From: Ophioceras dolichostomum
Lineage: Eukaryota; Ascomycota; Sordariomycetes; Magnaporthales; Ophioceraceae
Reading direction: 5' to 3'
Assembly: GCA_003049485.1 (NCBI GenBank)
Contig: PYST01000129.1
Span: forward strand, 1-64,000
Length of the DNA stretch: 64,000 nt
Of this stretch, positions 29,301 to 40,206 are shown in pieces. A program made the position numbers and the translations under genes. The first letter of the stretch is position 1. Each line of letters starts with the position of its first letter. The notes under the pieces are model-generated. The model was given only the letters and a program-made list of their open reading frames with translations, was not told where the DNA came from and ran no database searches.

Positions 29301-31709
29301 CCGCCACAGCGTCGTGTGACCGCCGACTTGATGCTTGTAGGGGATGAGCTCGATGGCCTCGAGCGGTTGAGGGGGCAGCGCTTCCTCCTGTTGGGGCTGA
29401 ATTTCACGGGCGACATCGTCATAGGTATAAAACGAATCCTTTGGCTGGAGCTCGAGCTGCTGAGGCGGCTGTCGTTGCTGAGACAGCGGCTCTTGGGTAT
29501 AATCTGCTTGCGCGGGCTTTTGCTGCGGCGAGGGCGGGGCTGCCTGCAAGCCGAGGTCATTTTGCATGCTTTCTAGGTCCTTCGCAGTAGTGGTAAGCGG
29601 CTTTCCCACCTTATCTGCCTTTTCGAAGAGGTTATCCGCAGCAGCTTTGGGCTCGGCACGATCGTCCCTTCCGGACTCTGGTACACCCTGAGGTCCTGGC
29701 CGCGGCACCTGTTGCTCATTGTCCTCCTCTTCTTCCTCATCGGCATCCTCGTGGCGATCGGCTTCAGGCTCGTCTGCCTTGACAAGCCAGTCGTCACCCC
29801 TCGAGGTCGCCGCGCGAGTTGTGGGTGCACGCTGGAGATGACTGGTTGGTGTCGATGGGACTACAACTTTTTGCTCTTTAGGCGCCTGATGAGGGACGAA
29901 GACGGCGGACGAGATCTTCTCCTCTCCAGAATCGTCACCGTCCTCGCCGCCACTGTCTGCACGCTCGGTGCTATCTCCAGACGCTCTGCGGCCCGGCGTG
30001 TCCTCCTCCGGCGATATGGCGAGCGCAGGCTCTGGGAGGATGCTGTAGTCGTCCAGGCAAATGCTGGTTGGCCGCTCAGCCCTAGAATCGGCCGTGGCTC
30101 GAGGGGTCTTCTCTGAAGCCTCCGTATCGCCGAAGTAGTCCAGCGGTGGGGAAGACTTCACCGTATCGGATGGCATGGGCTTGCTCCGTTGTTCGCCCGA
30201 GCTGGCGGGGCGAGCCTCGAGAGAGACAGGCGACTGACGAATGCCGGCGTGTGCGCTGTCGTCGTCCAGAACGGCGGAAGTACTCGCCTGAGGCGTCGCC
30301 GCTTCGAGGGCGGGCGATAGGACAATGTCTCGTGGACCAGGGTGTTTTGAGTCTCTGCGCCTCAACTTCTCCTTCTCCTCCGGCAACCCCTCTTTGAAGA
30401 AGCGCAGGCTGTGACTGGCCTTGCGGCTGCGCGTATTGTGCTCAACACCTGCGAGCACTTCCGCTACGGACTTCTCGACCTGGCCACCATCTTGACTGCT
30501 GCTCGACTCACCACCACCGATCGACCAAATCTTCTCCGGACCCATCGACATGCGGTGTTCTGGACCGGCAGATCTGGGGACTGGGGAGCCCATAGACAGC
30601 TCGCTGGGAGCCGCGGAGATGGACGGGGAAGGGCCGGGACCGGAGCTTCGTGGAGCTCTATATGTCGGCGCCGTTGTATCCCTATCCGGCCTCTCAGCAG
30701 AGGTGCCTCTGCCAGCTGAGGTGTGTGGGGGTAGGCCGCGGTGGAGCCGCAGTCTCGGGTCAACACTGTTCGGGTCGGGTCTGTCGAAGACAGGACTGGC
30801 GAACGGCTTGTTGGACGGAGAGGAGATAACGGAGGTGGAGGAGCGGGTGGAGGTCATGACCGCCGATGAGGCCATGGCTGGAGACCGAGGCGACAACCGA
30901 GGCGATGTCAGGGGGCTGCCGCCGTCGTTCGGAATAGGCGCATCGCCGCGAACATTGTTGGGGTTGTTGGCAAGGAGTGTGGGAGAGCTGGCTGCTGTTT
31001 TGGCATGAGGTGGCCTACTAGAGCCCTCGGTTTGGAGGTCGACTGAGTGTATCGGGCCGCCGTGGACTTGGGTGCGGGTGGGAGGAACGTGGCTCGTCTC
31101 TGACTGGACAGTAGCAGTGGAAGCAAGCGAAGAAGCAGTGGCAGTACCAGGAAGAATTCCGCGAGCAGAGGCGAGAGCCTGGGTCAGTAATGAGGGACCA
31201 GCGCTTGGGCGATGGAGGACGGGGCTTCTGAGCTTCTTAATACTCTGGTCAGTGCTGCCGCTGCTCGCCAATTGCTGTGGCGGCTGCTGGTGCTGTGGTT
31301 GTTGTTGTTGCTGCTCTAGGGTCTGTGCCTGGGCTATCTGCGGCTGCTCATCCTCCCGCCCCCGTTCTTCTTGAACTGGCAAAGGGGCTGCAGCGGGACC
31401 AAGACCGGCATTGGATGTACCGCCCGTACCATCTGCACCCGTGCCGCCTGTCTCTGATCTCTGTGGCTCTGGCTCTGGCGCAGACCCAGACCCTGGCGAC
31501 CCCGGCGACCCTCTCAACCCTGGCTCTATCTCCCGCTCCTCCTGGGCAGACACGTCATGTCCACCGCCATCCGGTCCATCTGGCAAGCCCTGCGACGACG
31601 ACCGCTGGGCCGGGGCTGGGCCATTGACTGGGCCTGCTGCGCTCAGCGGCGGGAGGGGTGGTACCGGATGTGGTGTGGTATTTTCAGGCTGGGATGGTGG
31701 GCTGGACAT
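26329..31709 (-). CDS. kcs1: KCS1: inositol hexakisphosphate kinase
   Basis: Two exons, 31709-29200 and 29011-26329, about 1,730 residues. The intron 29199-29012 has donor GTACGT, branch GACTAAC and acceptor TTAG. It splits the core sequence [16 protein letters not shown], and the phases agree. The kinase core starts at [20 protein letters not shown], continues with the IPK signature [14 protein letters not shown] (P-x3-D-x-K-x-G) and [13 protein letters not shown], then a [14 protein letters not shown] block, and ends with [11 protein letters not shown], where the metal-binding D sits, and [15 protein letters not shown]. Kcs1 makes the pyrophosphate group of IP7, a regulator of phosphate sensing and vacuoles. 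The first ~800 residues and a Gly/Asn-rich insert before DFANS (about 26690-26930) look disordered. The start at MSSPPSQPE is chosen as the Met in the best context; longer N-termini are possible. Confidence 0.92.
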
Positions 31710-34700
31710 GAGGGAAACATCTGGCGGGTCTTTTTGGGAAATGTGCTCGAGTGATTCGCGGCGGACGTCGGGCGGCGCAAAATGCGGGCGAGCGGGCGAG
31801 ACGGCATGAACTGGAACGATCAAGCTTTCGAAACAGAAGTCCAGAAGTCTCTTTTCCTCCTTTGAGCTTCGAGCTGAGAGCTTCTCGCGTTCCCCTCCAA
31901 TGGTGGCCAGTGGCAAATCCCCAAACCAAGCAAGCAAGCTACAGGTAGGTACCAAGCAATTGAGCAAGTAATCCAGGTCCGACCGCTCTGGATCCTGTGC
32001 GCCCTGCGTGCGAGAACCCGAGAATAGCACTGGGCATAATCTGGGAAGAACAAGATGCACAAAAACGAAAGCCAACCTGTTCGTTTACAGGAGCGAGCAT
32101 ATGCGGGTGATATCTGAGGCTCCCTAGATAAGACGCTGCTGATGGTGGCGGCCGACTGACGGAGAAAGATTTGGTGTGGGTTTATTTTGTTTTGCTCAAA
32201 TCGCTTTTGTAGTGGAGCGCCAAGCCCCGAGGATAGGAGGGGTTCGAGCGGGACCTTGGTGTCTGCAACCGACCGGTTCACAACCACAAACAATCATAGC
32301 TGTGACATGGATAGAACACTGCCAGTCATGGTGGCACGTACGGCGCAGTGACAGCTCGAACTCGATACCTACTAGGTAGGTTGTATACGATAGGTACCTA
32401 GATAGATTCCTTGCTTTACGAAACGAATTTCTATGGCGCCTCGCTTGGAATGCTAACTCTTCAGGGCTGGCGAAGTGAGGTAAGTGGCAATCATCAGTCA
32501 TCAACGTGCCGCCCTTGTGCAGTTGTCACGAATGTGCAGTGGACGCTGGTTCCTGACATGTTGTCGAAAGGGAACTCACGACTACGTGTGCAATCACCTG
32601 GCTCGCCTCGATTATTTTGACCTCGCCAAAGTTGCATCAGAGCCGATTCCTATCAAGTAATAGTGACGGGCCTCGGCAGCGAATGGCGTTTTCGCTTCCC
32701 GCCATTCAGGCCCCAATATCATCAGTCAGACAATATGCTTCCCATACCCCTCACTCCCATCAACTCTCTACCTACTGATAACAAGAGGACCTCGAATGCT
32801 GTGTTGGTGGTCACGAGGACCACTCGCTAGGTCGCCCCATGATACACTGTATATACGACAGACTCGTAATTTTGTATCCCCTTTGTAAATTTAGTTCCTT
32901 CATGACGGCCTCGATTCTTCGTCCCATGTGCCGACTGGTGCAGTTGCTCGAGGCCGAAATCCACAGGGAGCCGAGGTCACGTTTCCTCTCCGGCGCTTGT
33001 AAGAGGCCTGTTCGGGTCAAGAGCCGTTTACAAGCGAGCATCTGTACAGGGATAAGTCGCGACCGCTCTATTCCGAACACACACCAGAAGAACCTCTCTG
33101 GCTTACGTAGGTATGGATGTGCAACCCTCATTGTGAGTCTGTACAATGGTGTGTACAACAAAATCACTTCGAACTTTTTGGGCTTGACGTGCTGACACGT
33201 TGCGCGTGTCTATCAAACGACACAAAGAAAGAGACAAAGAGATAGAGAGGGGCCGTCTTCTCATTCCTTCCCGAGCAGACAAGGATCAGCGCCCAACGTT
33301 GACAAAGTACGCCCCATGCATCGGCTCCTATCAGTGCTGGCAACCCGAGATCGGCTTATCACCAATCAAGCAGCAACGTGCCTCTCAGGCAGCCTGGGAG
33401 CAGCCCAACATTGATACCCTCAACGTGTGCATTTTTCGATGCCCGTTTGGTCCAGAGAACAACGATAACTCTACCACCCCCTCTCCTTTACTGCACCCCC
33501 TTCGAAAGAAGGATTTACCACCGTACCGGTGCTCTTTCTGCCCCTGAGCTCAGCGCGGTACGGGCCCACCATCCAGGGGAGGGTTCGTTCCTTCCTTTCC
33601 TCAACAGAAGCCATCCATCCATCCATCCCTCCCCATCTCGCCTCACTTATTTAAGATGGAGCGAGCGTCCAAAAAAGGTTCCCCGGGACCAGTTCCGGGC
33701 TCCCGGCCCAGGAAACTCTCTGCCCATCTTGGCGAACCCCGAGACACGGCTGGGTGGAATAGTCAGCCCATCCCATCCATGGATATCGGCATCTTTAAAC
33801 TTTCCGCGTTTGTACGGGCGTTGATCTGGCATGACATATCTGCCGAAGGGAACGTGCCTTGGGCCGTTGCCGTTGTCCTTGCGCCCATCGATTCTTCGGT
33901 GCCGCCTCGCAATACTACGTTCTGTAGGATAGGAGGACGATCTTCATTTAGAGGATGAGTGGAGGAGATTCAATTGCCTTCTTTTTCGTCCCAAAGCGCC
34001 CTCGCACGACAAGCTAAGGACGAGGTACCCCGGCCGTGGGGTTTCTCGTAAGACGCTAGACAGGCCTTGGTGACACGGAGTCTCGGCGTGGCGCATATTC
34101 ACCGCAGAGGCGTCCGGCATGCAACTAACTATCCCTGGGTGTCAAACCAAGAATGTCTATGAATCTGATGTGTAACAAGTAGGTAAGTTAGTAGTCAAGC
34201 GATGGACCAAACAGATTCCTCGAAGCCGCCATGTGGTGAAGGAACGTGCGAAAGTTATGTCGTTCATCCTCGGCCACGCAAGGAGCAACAGGGATTCGGA
34301 GGCCTCGGAGAAGACACTCCTGGGGAATTGCAGTTCACTTAAGACACGACATGTACATGGCTCAGAAACAAATTTGAGGTGATGCACGTATAGACATTAT
34401 GAGCACAATGATGCCATAACGATATTTATTGCCATTCTTGCGTCTCCTTGAAATACCACGTCTGGGAGACAACCACGCTGGGCCTGTCTCTCCGTCGATA
34501 TAGCAGATACACAGAGGCTCCAACTCAAGTTCTCAGGGCAGGGAAACAAGGACGATGATGTTTCCAAATAAGAAAAAAAGCACATAGCTATATCCACGCG
34601 TGCTGTTGTTTCCTGCGTACACAATGCTCCCCTCAAACTGATGGGGGTTGCAAGTAGATAGTAGACACATAGTGTCGTCCAAAAAGAAAGAAGGGTCGGC

Positions 34701-34743
34701 TACAGTGGGTGCCCTTTCTGATCATCCCGGTTTGCGTGTACAC
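31710..34743. other. Long intergenic region upstream of KCS1
   Basis: 3 kb between the KCS1 start and the end of the next minus-strand gene. It must hold the KCS1 promoter. Short open frames show no domain. A small CATC run lies near 33610. No RNA gene seen. Confidence 0.45.
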
Positions 34744-37700
34744 TCAGCTCAGCCAGGGGTTGCCGAACCCCATCTCCAAATCGCCCTCGTCATCGTGGGC
34801 CCCAATCCCCTTCTCGCGATGAGCGGCGGCACTCTTCACCTGATCCAGCTCCCTGTCCAAGTCCCAGCCGAGGAACTCGTCGAGATTCTTAATCACCGCG
34901 CTGACATCGTCAACCGGCCCCTCGTGAGGAACCCGAACAGGGCGGACAGGGAGGTTTTTGGTTGCATTTGCGTATGTGTTGCTGCCCGCCACCACCGCCG
35001 TCGTCTTCGAAGAAGCCGCTGCCGCGGTAAATACGCGATCCGCCTCGATGAACTTCGCAGCCATCGCGCCGATGGCGGGGCTGCCGCTTGGAGTTGACCC
35101 CTGAGAGTTCTCCTCCTCCTCCTCCTCGGAGCGGTGGATATACTGCTGTTGTTGTTGCGATTTCTGACGCATCATCATGCCCGGCCGCTGTAGGGCCTCG
35201 TGAGAGGTCTTCTCCCTGACCCGGGCGAAATGTTCCTTGAAGTTCTCCACCTCCGACGGTAGAGATTCGGGAGTGATGCGCATCAACGGCGGTGGTGACG
35301 CGGCTCTGATGCGCGACGGAGCGGCGGCTAGTTGCGGAGCTGACGCGGCTACGACCGTGGCAGCAACCTTCTTGGCGCGCTCGACTTTGGCGGCAGCGCC
35401 GTGGCGCGGGAGGCCGGCTTCGATATAGTCATCATAATCGGAGGCGCCACAGTCCTCGTCGCTTGACTCCTGGTCTGAGTCTTGCAGGGATGAACGGTCG
35501 GCGTCGACCTCGTCTTCGCCGGCCTTGTCCTCTGCCATCTCTCCAGTGAGAGAGGCGAACCGCACTCGTTTCTTGGGACGGGGAGATTCTGCCCATGGAT
35601 TCCTCCGCTTTGATTTCAAGATGCCCTGGATGCCGGGCAGCCAACCGCCGGCCACTCGTGCACCCTTCCACGGACTCCTCTGCAACTGGGGTGATTCGCT
35701 GAGGAAGCGTTGGAAGGGCTTGGACGAGGACGTGTAGTCTGGAGTTGGCAGACTGGATTGCTTATTTTCCTCAGGGGTAGAAGGTCGGGCCTGATTTGAA
35801 TTAGAATGTGGCACAGCTTCGTCCCGGCCATCCTTCCGGGTGAGGCACGGCAAGGTAGGGTTGGGAATCTCCGCGATATTGAGCTCATCAAGAGGTGATA
35901 GCGGAGAGGCGATGTCGCCAGAGGGATCAATAGCAACGGGGCGGTTTTCCGCCATGATCGCCACCTCTATCGTCGACTGCACCCACGGGCTCTGCACATC
36001 AGCAGTAGGCGCCGTCTCTCCTCCAGTGGCTAGGGTTCCCTCGTCGGTCGTGTCCGAGAGCTGTGGATGCATAGACAAATGTGAAGATCCCGTCGGATGT
36101 GAAACAGATATGCAAGGCTGCGTGACGGTCGGGGTTGAAGGCACGGGAGCAGATACTCCAGCCCAAGGACTCTGATCCTGGGTGGCAAGCCGTGGGGGAG
36201 TCTTCACATCAGTCTTAGTGGACCATTCTTCTCCGTCATCCTGACTTGCTTGTTCGACTCCACTGCTTCCCTCTCTGCTCAATGAAGGGGTGCTAATATC
36301 GTCTGAAGTATCTGTGGAGTCATCGAGGTCCTGATGAAGAACCGAGTTGTCAAAACGGGTCAGCCATTTTGGTGTGTTGACGGTTATAGCAGGGGATAGA
36401 GGCGAACTCTCGCGAGGCGTCATTGGCGTTCCTAGCTCGCAGCCTGCGACCTCAAGCTCGGCAGGCTCAGCCACTACTGATGGGCTGCCACTCTTCGATT
36501 GGCTGATTGCATTCTCTAACTCGGCCTTCAGTTGAGAGAGTCGGTCTGGCATATCGGTCGTCGTGTCCACTGGTAGGATAGTCGTTCCGTCGGCGTCGAA
36601 GTCGGAAACCGGCAGTACTTTGTCGCCTAGTATGGCAATCGTGGAATCGAATGCAGGCTCCAACTCGGGCTCCGGAGTGCCGTCCAGATCGCAGCGAGCC
36701 TGCGAACCGGCGTCTATATCGCTGACGAGTGCCTTCGCCACGTAGAACAGGACAGGGGCGGCCTTTTCACCCGGCCCCATGGCGGCATGATTGGGAACGA
36801 CATCCTCGCCTTTGGCGACGATCTCCTCCTCGCTAGACGGATCAAAGACGTCGGCATAATCTACCGGGCCGTCAAAGACCTCGGTATACTCTATCGCGTC
36901 GTTGTCCGTCACAAGCTCTTCGGAGGCATCATGTTCAATGTGGGCATCCTCGGGGACAGTACTTTCAGGGACGACATGTTGGGGACTCCCCTCCAAGGCC
37001 TGAGCTTGTACAATCTGCTCGCTGTTGTGCTCACTGTCTTCTTGAGCCTCTCGGCGAGGCTTGGCACGATAACAGAAGCTGCTGTCTTGCTGAGTTTCGA
37101 ACTCTTCCACTGCCACCGGGCGTGTTGAGACTTCGTCACTAACGTAGCTTGCAACTGGGGGTGACGGTTGTTCCGGAGTGACTGTCCCAGCTGCATCCCC
37201 AGTGACTAGCAAGACCTCGTTACTTGCCGTTGGTGGCGAGGATAGAACGGAAGGCGTAGACGCATCCGACTCCGATCGGGACTGCGGCGATGGCATCAGG
37301 TCGACGAATCTCGCCTTGCGAATGGAGCTATGCACGCTGGCATGCGCAGGTTCGCTATCGAGAGACAGCTCATCAATGAACCGAGAGCCGTCGATATCGT
37401 TCTCGTCGTCCCAAGAGAAGTGGGTGGGCGACGGGAGGCTTGACTGGCGACGTAGTATGGTTGACCGGCCTGATCGGTTGAATGCAGGTCCACACCGGTT
37501 GCCTGCAAGAGCTCTAGATGGCGAGTTGTCTAAAGACTCTTGGGAGCTGAGTTGTTTGCGGCGCTTCGACGAGTTCGGTCGTTTGAGCCAGTCGTCGTTG
37601 GTCGAGAGCGACCGCTTCAGGCTCGTCCGCCTCGTTTGGCCATCGTTGCTGGTCCAGAACTCTTCCCGAACAGGGGGATCGAACTGCATGGTCGGTAGTC

Positions 37701-38223
37701 TTGTCTTGGGGCGGGGCAGGACGTGTGTTGGCGAGACCAAGGCAGACGGGGACTCCTGGCTTGGCGACCTTTCGGAATCAGAAATTATGACGGTGATCGA
37801 CTGCCGACTATGTGGACTTTGGGTCGGACAGGGCTTCCCCCTCCGGTTCGCGTTGGCGGTTTTCTTCGCTTGCTTTGTGACTTTCCTGTTGGTGACTGTG
37901 GTCGCCCTTTGTTTGGTGACTCTCCGGCTTTCCCTCGCGGGCAACTCACTCCTGCTCCGCCAGGGGTTTTGCCATGAGCCCGAATCGAATGGCCCCTGAA
38001 GACGAGCAGACAGAATGAACGGCGCCCGGAACCCATTGCGGAGACATGCCTCTCGACATTGCGCATAGCGCTGCCTTCTTTGGGAGCGGCTTCCGTCATT
38101 CTCGTCGTCAGATCCGACGTAGAAGACGTCTTCGGGCTGGTGGAGAGTTTGAGGAACGAGCTCCTCCAATGCAGACTCCGCGGCGGAGGCCGCATTGCCC
38201 CTAGTTATACGCGCAGTACGCAT
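34744..38223 (-). CDS. Large disordered protein with S/N-P-W motifs and an RVxF motif
   Basis: 1,159 residues from ATG 38223 to TGA 34744, uninterrupted. I do not recognise a folded domain. The N-terminus has DEDDEND-like acidic and Arg-rich parts (REACLRNGFRAPFILSARLQ), then Ser/Pro/Glu-rich sequence. Short motifs recur: QNPWRS, QSPWAG, QSPWVQ, RSPWKG, RNPWAE and the C-terminal GNPWLS. The best conserved-looking stretch, SPWKGARVAGGWLPGIQ then KKRVRFASL (about 35550-35700), carries RVRF, a good match to the PP1 docking motif. The C-terminus (VDDVSAVIKNLDEFLGWDLD) looks like a helix. A nuclear adaptor or PP1 regulatory role is inference only. I have a weak memory of similar fungal proteins carrying the automatic name 'protamine P1'. 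Confidence 0.75.
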   Translation of the reverse strand: MRTARITRGNAASAAESALEELVPQTLHQPEDVFYVGSDDENDGSRSQRRQRYAQCREACLRNGFRAPFILSARLQGPFDSGSWQNPWRSRSELPARESRRVTKQRATTVTNRKVTKQAKKTANANRRGKPCPTQSPHSRQSITVIISDSERSPSQESPSALVSPTHVLPRPKTRLPTMQFDPPVREEFWTSNDGQTRRTSLKRSLSTNDDWLKRPNSSKRRKQLSSQESLDNSPSRALAGNRCGPAFNRSGRSTILRRQSSLPSPTHFSWDDENDIDGSRFIDELSLDSEPAHASVHSSIRKARFVDLMPSPQSRSESDASTPSVLSSPPTASNEVLLVTGDAAGTVTPEQPSPPVASYVSDEVSTRPVAVEEFETQQDSSFCYRAKPRREAQEDSEHNSEQIVQAQALEGSPQHVVPESTVPEDAHIEHDASEELVTDNDAIEYTEVFDGPVDYADVFDPSSEEEIVAKGEDVVPNHAAMGPGEKAAPVLFYVAKALVSDIDAGSQARCDLDGTPEPELEPAFDSTIAILGDKVLPVSDFDADGTTILPVDTTTDMPDRLSQLKAELENAISQSKSGSPSVVAEPAELEVAGCELGTPMTPRESSPLSPAITVNTPKWLTRFDNSVLHQDLDDSTDTSDDISTPSLSREGSSGVEQASQDDGEEWSTKTDVKTPPRLATQDQSPWAGVSAPVPSTPTVTQPCISVSHPTGSSHLSMHPQLSDTTDEGTLATGGETAPTADVQSPWVQSTIEVAIMAENRPVAIDPSGDIASPLSPLDELNIAEIPNPTLPCLTRKDGRDEAVPHSNSNQARPSTPEENKQSSLPTPDYTSSSKPFQRFLSESPQLQRSPWKGARVAGGWLPGIQGILKSKRRNPWAESPRPKKRVRFASLTGEMAEDKAGEDEVDADRSSLQDSDQESSDEDCGASDYDDYIEAGLPRHGAAAKVERAKKVAATVVAASAPQLAAAPSRIRAASPPPLMRITPESLPSEVENFKEHFARVREKTSHEALQRPGMMMRQKSQQQQQYIHRSEEEEEENSQGSTPSGSPAIGAMAAKFIEADRVFTAAAASSKTTAVVAGSNTYANATKNLPVRPVRVPHEGPVDDVSAVIKNLDEFLGWDLDRELDQVKSAAAHREKGIGAHDDEGDLEMGFGNPWLS

Positions 38224-39504
38224 GGCCGAAAGCTTACAGACCCTTGAATTGTTGCATCATTTATGAAGTTGGTGGGGAGTTCATGATAAATAGAACGGAG
38301 AGCGACCGACCGTCGGAATGAGGGAAAGAAAAGGGGAAGCCACGCAGGGGTGGACCTAGCAATTCACTGTTGGCTCCAGGGAAGGAAGGACTCAGACGCG
38401 GTTACCAGGGGCGACGCGTTCTGGGGTAAACCACTTTACGCGTGTCACGTGCTTTGGCGTTTCTCTCCCCTCCCCAATGCATGTGAGATTTGGGACACAG
38501 GTGTCAATTGGGTGACTATTGTTGCGCCTCTACAAGCGTTTTGTCGGCATAAACCCAACGGAGACTTCCTCTTTGCTTCCCTTTATCCCCTATGTTAAAC
38601 TTCTCTTTGCGCCAACTAATGCCAGATGTGTGGCGGCAGCGTTTTTACCCTTATTATCAAAGTGGCGCCCTCTCCGCACATGCAGACCGTTACGACATAG
38701 GTACCCGAACTTGTCAACTTGGAGGAGCACGGGATTCTCAGCCGCTCCCACGCCCATCATCAATGTAGGTAACGAAACACCCAGGTAAGTACCCAGTTCT
38801 CGTCGCTGGTGAGATCGAGGCACACGGAGAGGAAGAAGCAAGCCCATCAAGTGTAATCAGTAGGTGTATCATATTCACAAGCAACCCGACCAACACCTTT
38901 CCTATCTGCCCACTCTCAGGGATGGGGGCACGGCTTCTACACACATGACAGATGGGAGTAGATGGTACCTGCGCATCCCACTCATAAATATCACTCCTCC
39001 TCCTATCAAGGAAAGAGAAGAAATCATATATCAGATATACAAAAGGAAACCCGGACCCACTAAACACTGAACCCAGCACAGCTGCGGCCTCTGTCTAGAC
39101 CAAGACCCTTGACCCCCGTTTTAAATCAAAAGCCCCATACGGCAAGATCACCCTGACCGATCCCCTCCTAGGCGTCTTAAGCAGCGGCAGCGGAGTCTCC
39201 TCAGCACCCCCTTCGATGCTCTTCACATCATCCCCAAGGAACTCCCCAACCTCTGTGTCGATAGTAGACGACGCCCTGTTGCGGCGGCTCAGCGCCGCGG
39301 CGGCCCTCCTCCACGCGTGGCGAGTCCGGTGTTCGTCACTACTCCCACCAAAGCCCCAGCCCCAACCCCAGGCGCTATCGACATCATCGTCCTCGTCCTC
39401 GAAGTTGTCCCTGTAGATCTTCGGCGGCGGCAGCCACCGCGACCTTGAAGAAGACGCGGACGATGCCGTCGACGACGGCCAAGCCGCCGTGAGAGGACAG
39501 GTGA
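38224..39504. other. Intergenic with an open frame after the MARVEL gene stop
   Basis: 38224-39094 shows nothing coding. 39095-39504 stays open on the minus strand in the frame one step from the MARVEL exon. It reads like a tail with DEDDDVDSAWGWGWGFGG and ILPYGAFDLKRGS. It may be a missed exon, a frameshifted extension or 3' UTR. Confidence 0.4.
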
Positions 39505-40206
39505 TCAAGCCGCGGACGACATTTCCCCCTTCTCCACGGCGGGAGGGGGGATGGCGCCGCTGCCCCCCCTCCTGCGGGGGAACCCCACGCCGGAACCCGA
39601 GCCCCCCGACTTGAAGACGTCCTTGGCCATGAGGCCCATGGACGCGCACCAGAGCACCCATGAGAAGGCGGCGAACGAGGTGGCCGCGCGCGCGGAGCCG
39701 CAGACGGAACCCCTGCAGAACACGAGCGTGCTGAGGAACACGGCCTGTGCGATGAAGCCCGCGAAGTAGAAGATCATGTTGAGGAACTCGAGCGACAGCG
39801 CCACATAGGGGTGCGACGCCTTGGGCGCGAAGCGGACGACCCCCTCGAGGTAGGCGATCGAGAGGATGGTGAAGACCGGCACGAAGACCAGGAAGTTCAC
39901 CTGTGATGGCGAGGACATCAGTGTGTCCATGTGGTACCAATTCGCGACTGTGATGATTTGTGATGAGCCAGTGCGTTAGTGGTGGTCCGTTCTCACTTAC
40001 ACACCCACTCTCTGTACTCTCTCTCACTCTCACACTCATCCTCCTATACTCGCATGCGCCCTTAATTGTGCAGCCTCGCATCCAAATCCTTCATCCCAAC
40101 GCGGGTATCCTAAGGGCAGAGCAATCCTACCATATCCGGAGAGACCTAGGATGATAATGGCGAAGACGGCCTGAGCCGCACGCAGAGGAATAGCGAGGTT
40201 GATCAT
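39505..40206 (-). CDS. MARVEL-domain membrane protein
   Basis: Two exons, 40206-40131 and 39947-39505, 172 residues. The intron 40130-39948 (donor GTAGGA, acceptor ACAG) is in phase. Four hydrophobic segments are visible: AAQAVFAIIILGL in exon 1, FLVFVPVFTILSIAYLEGVV, FLNMIFYFAGFIAQAVFLSTLV, and TSFAAFSWVLWCASMGLMA. The spacing and the Cys-rich loop between segments three and four match the fungal MARVEL family (Nce102-like), which acts in plasma-membrane domains and membrane apposition. The tail is Gly/Pro-rich and ends MSSAA; see the open frame beyond it. A long CT-rich leader lies upstream. Confidence 0.85.

Noticed and set aside
33378..33958. Overlapping + frames in the region upstream of KCS1
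   Set aside because: No domain, mutually overlapping, interrupted by simple CATC repeats.
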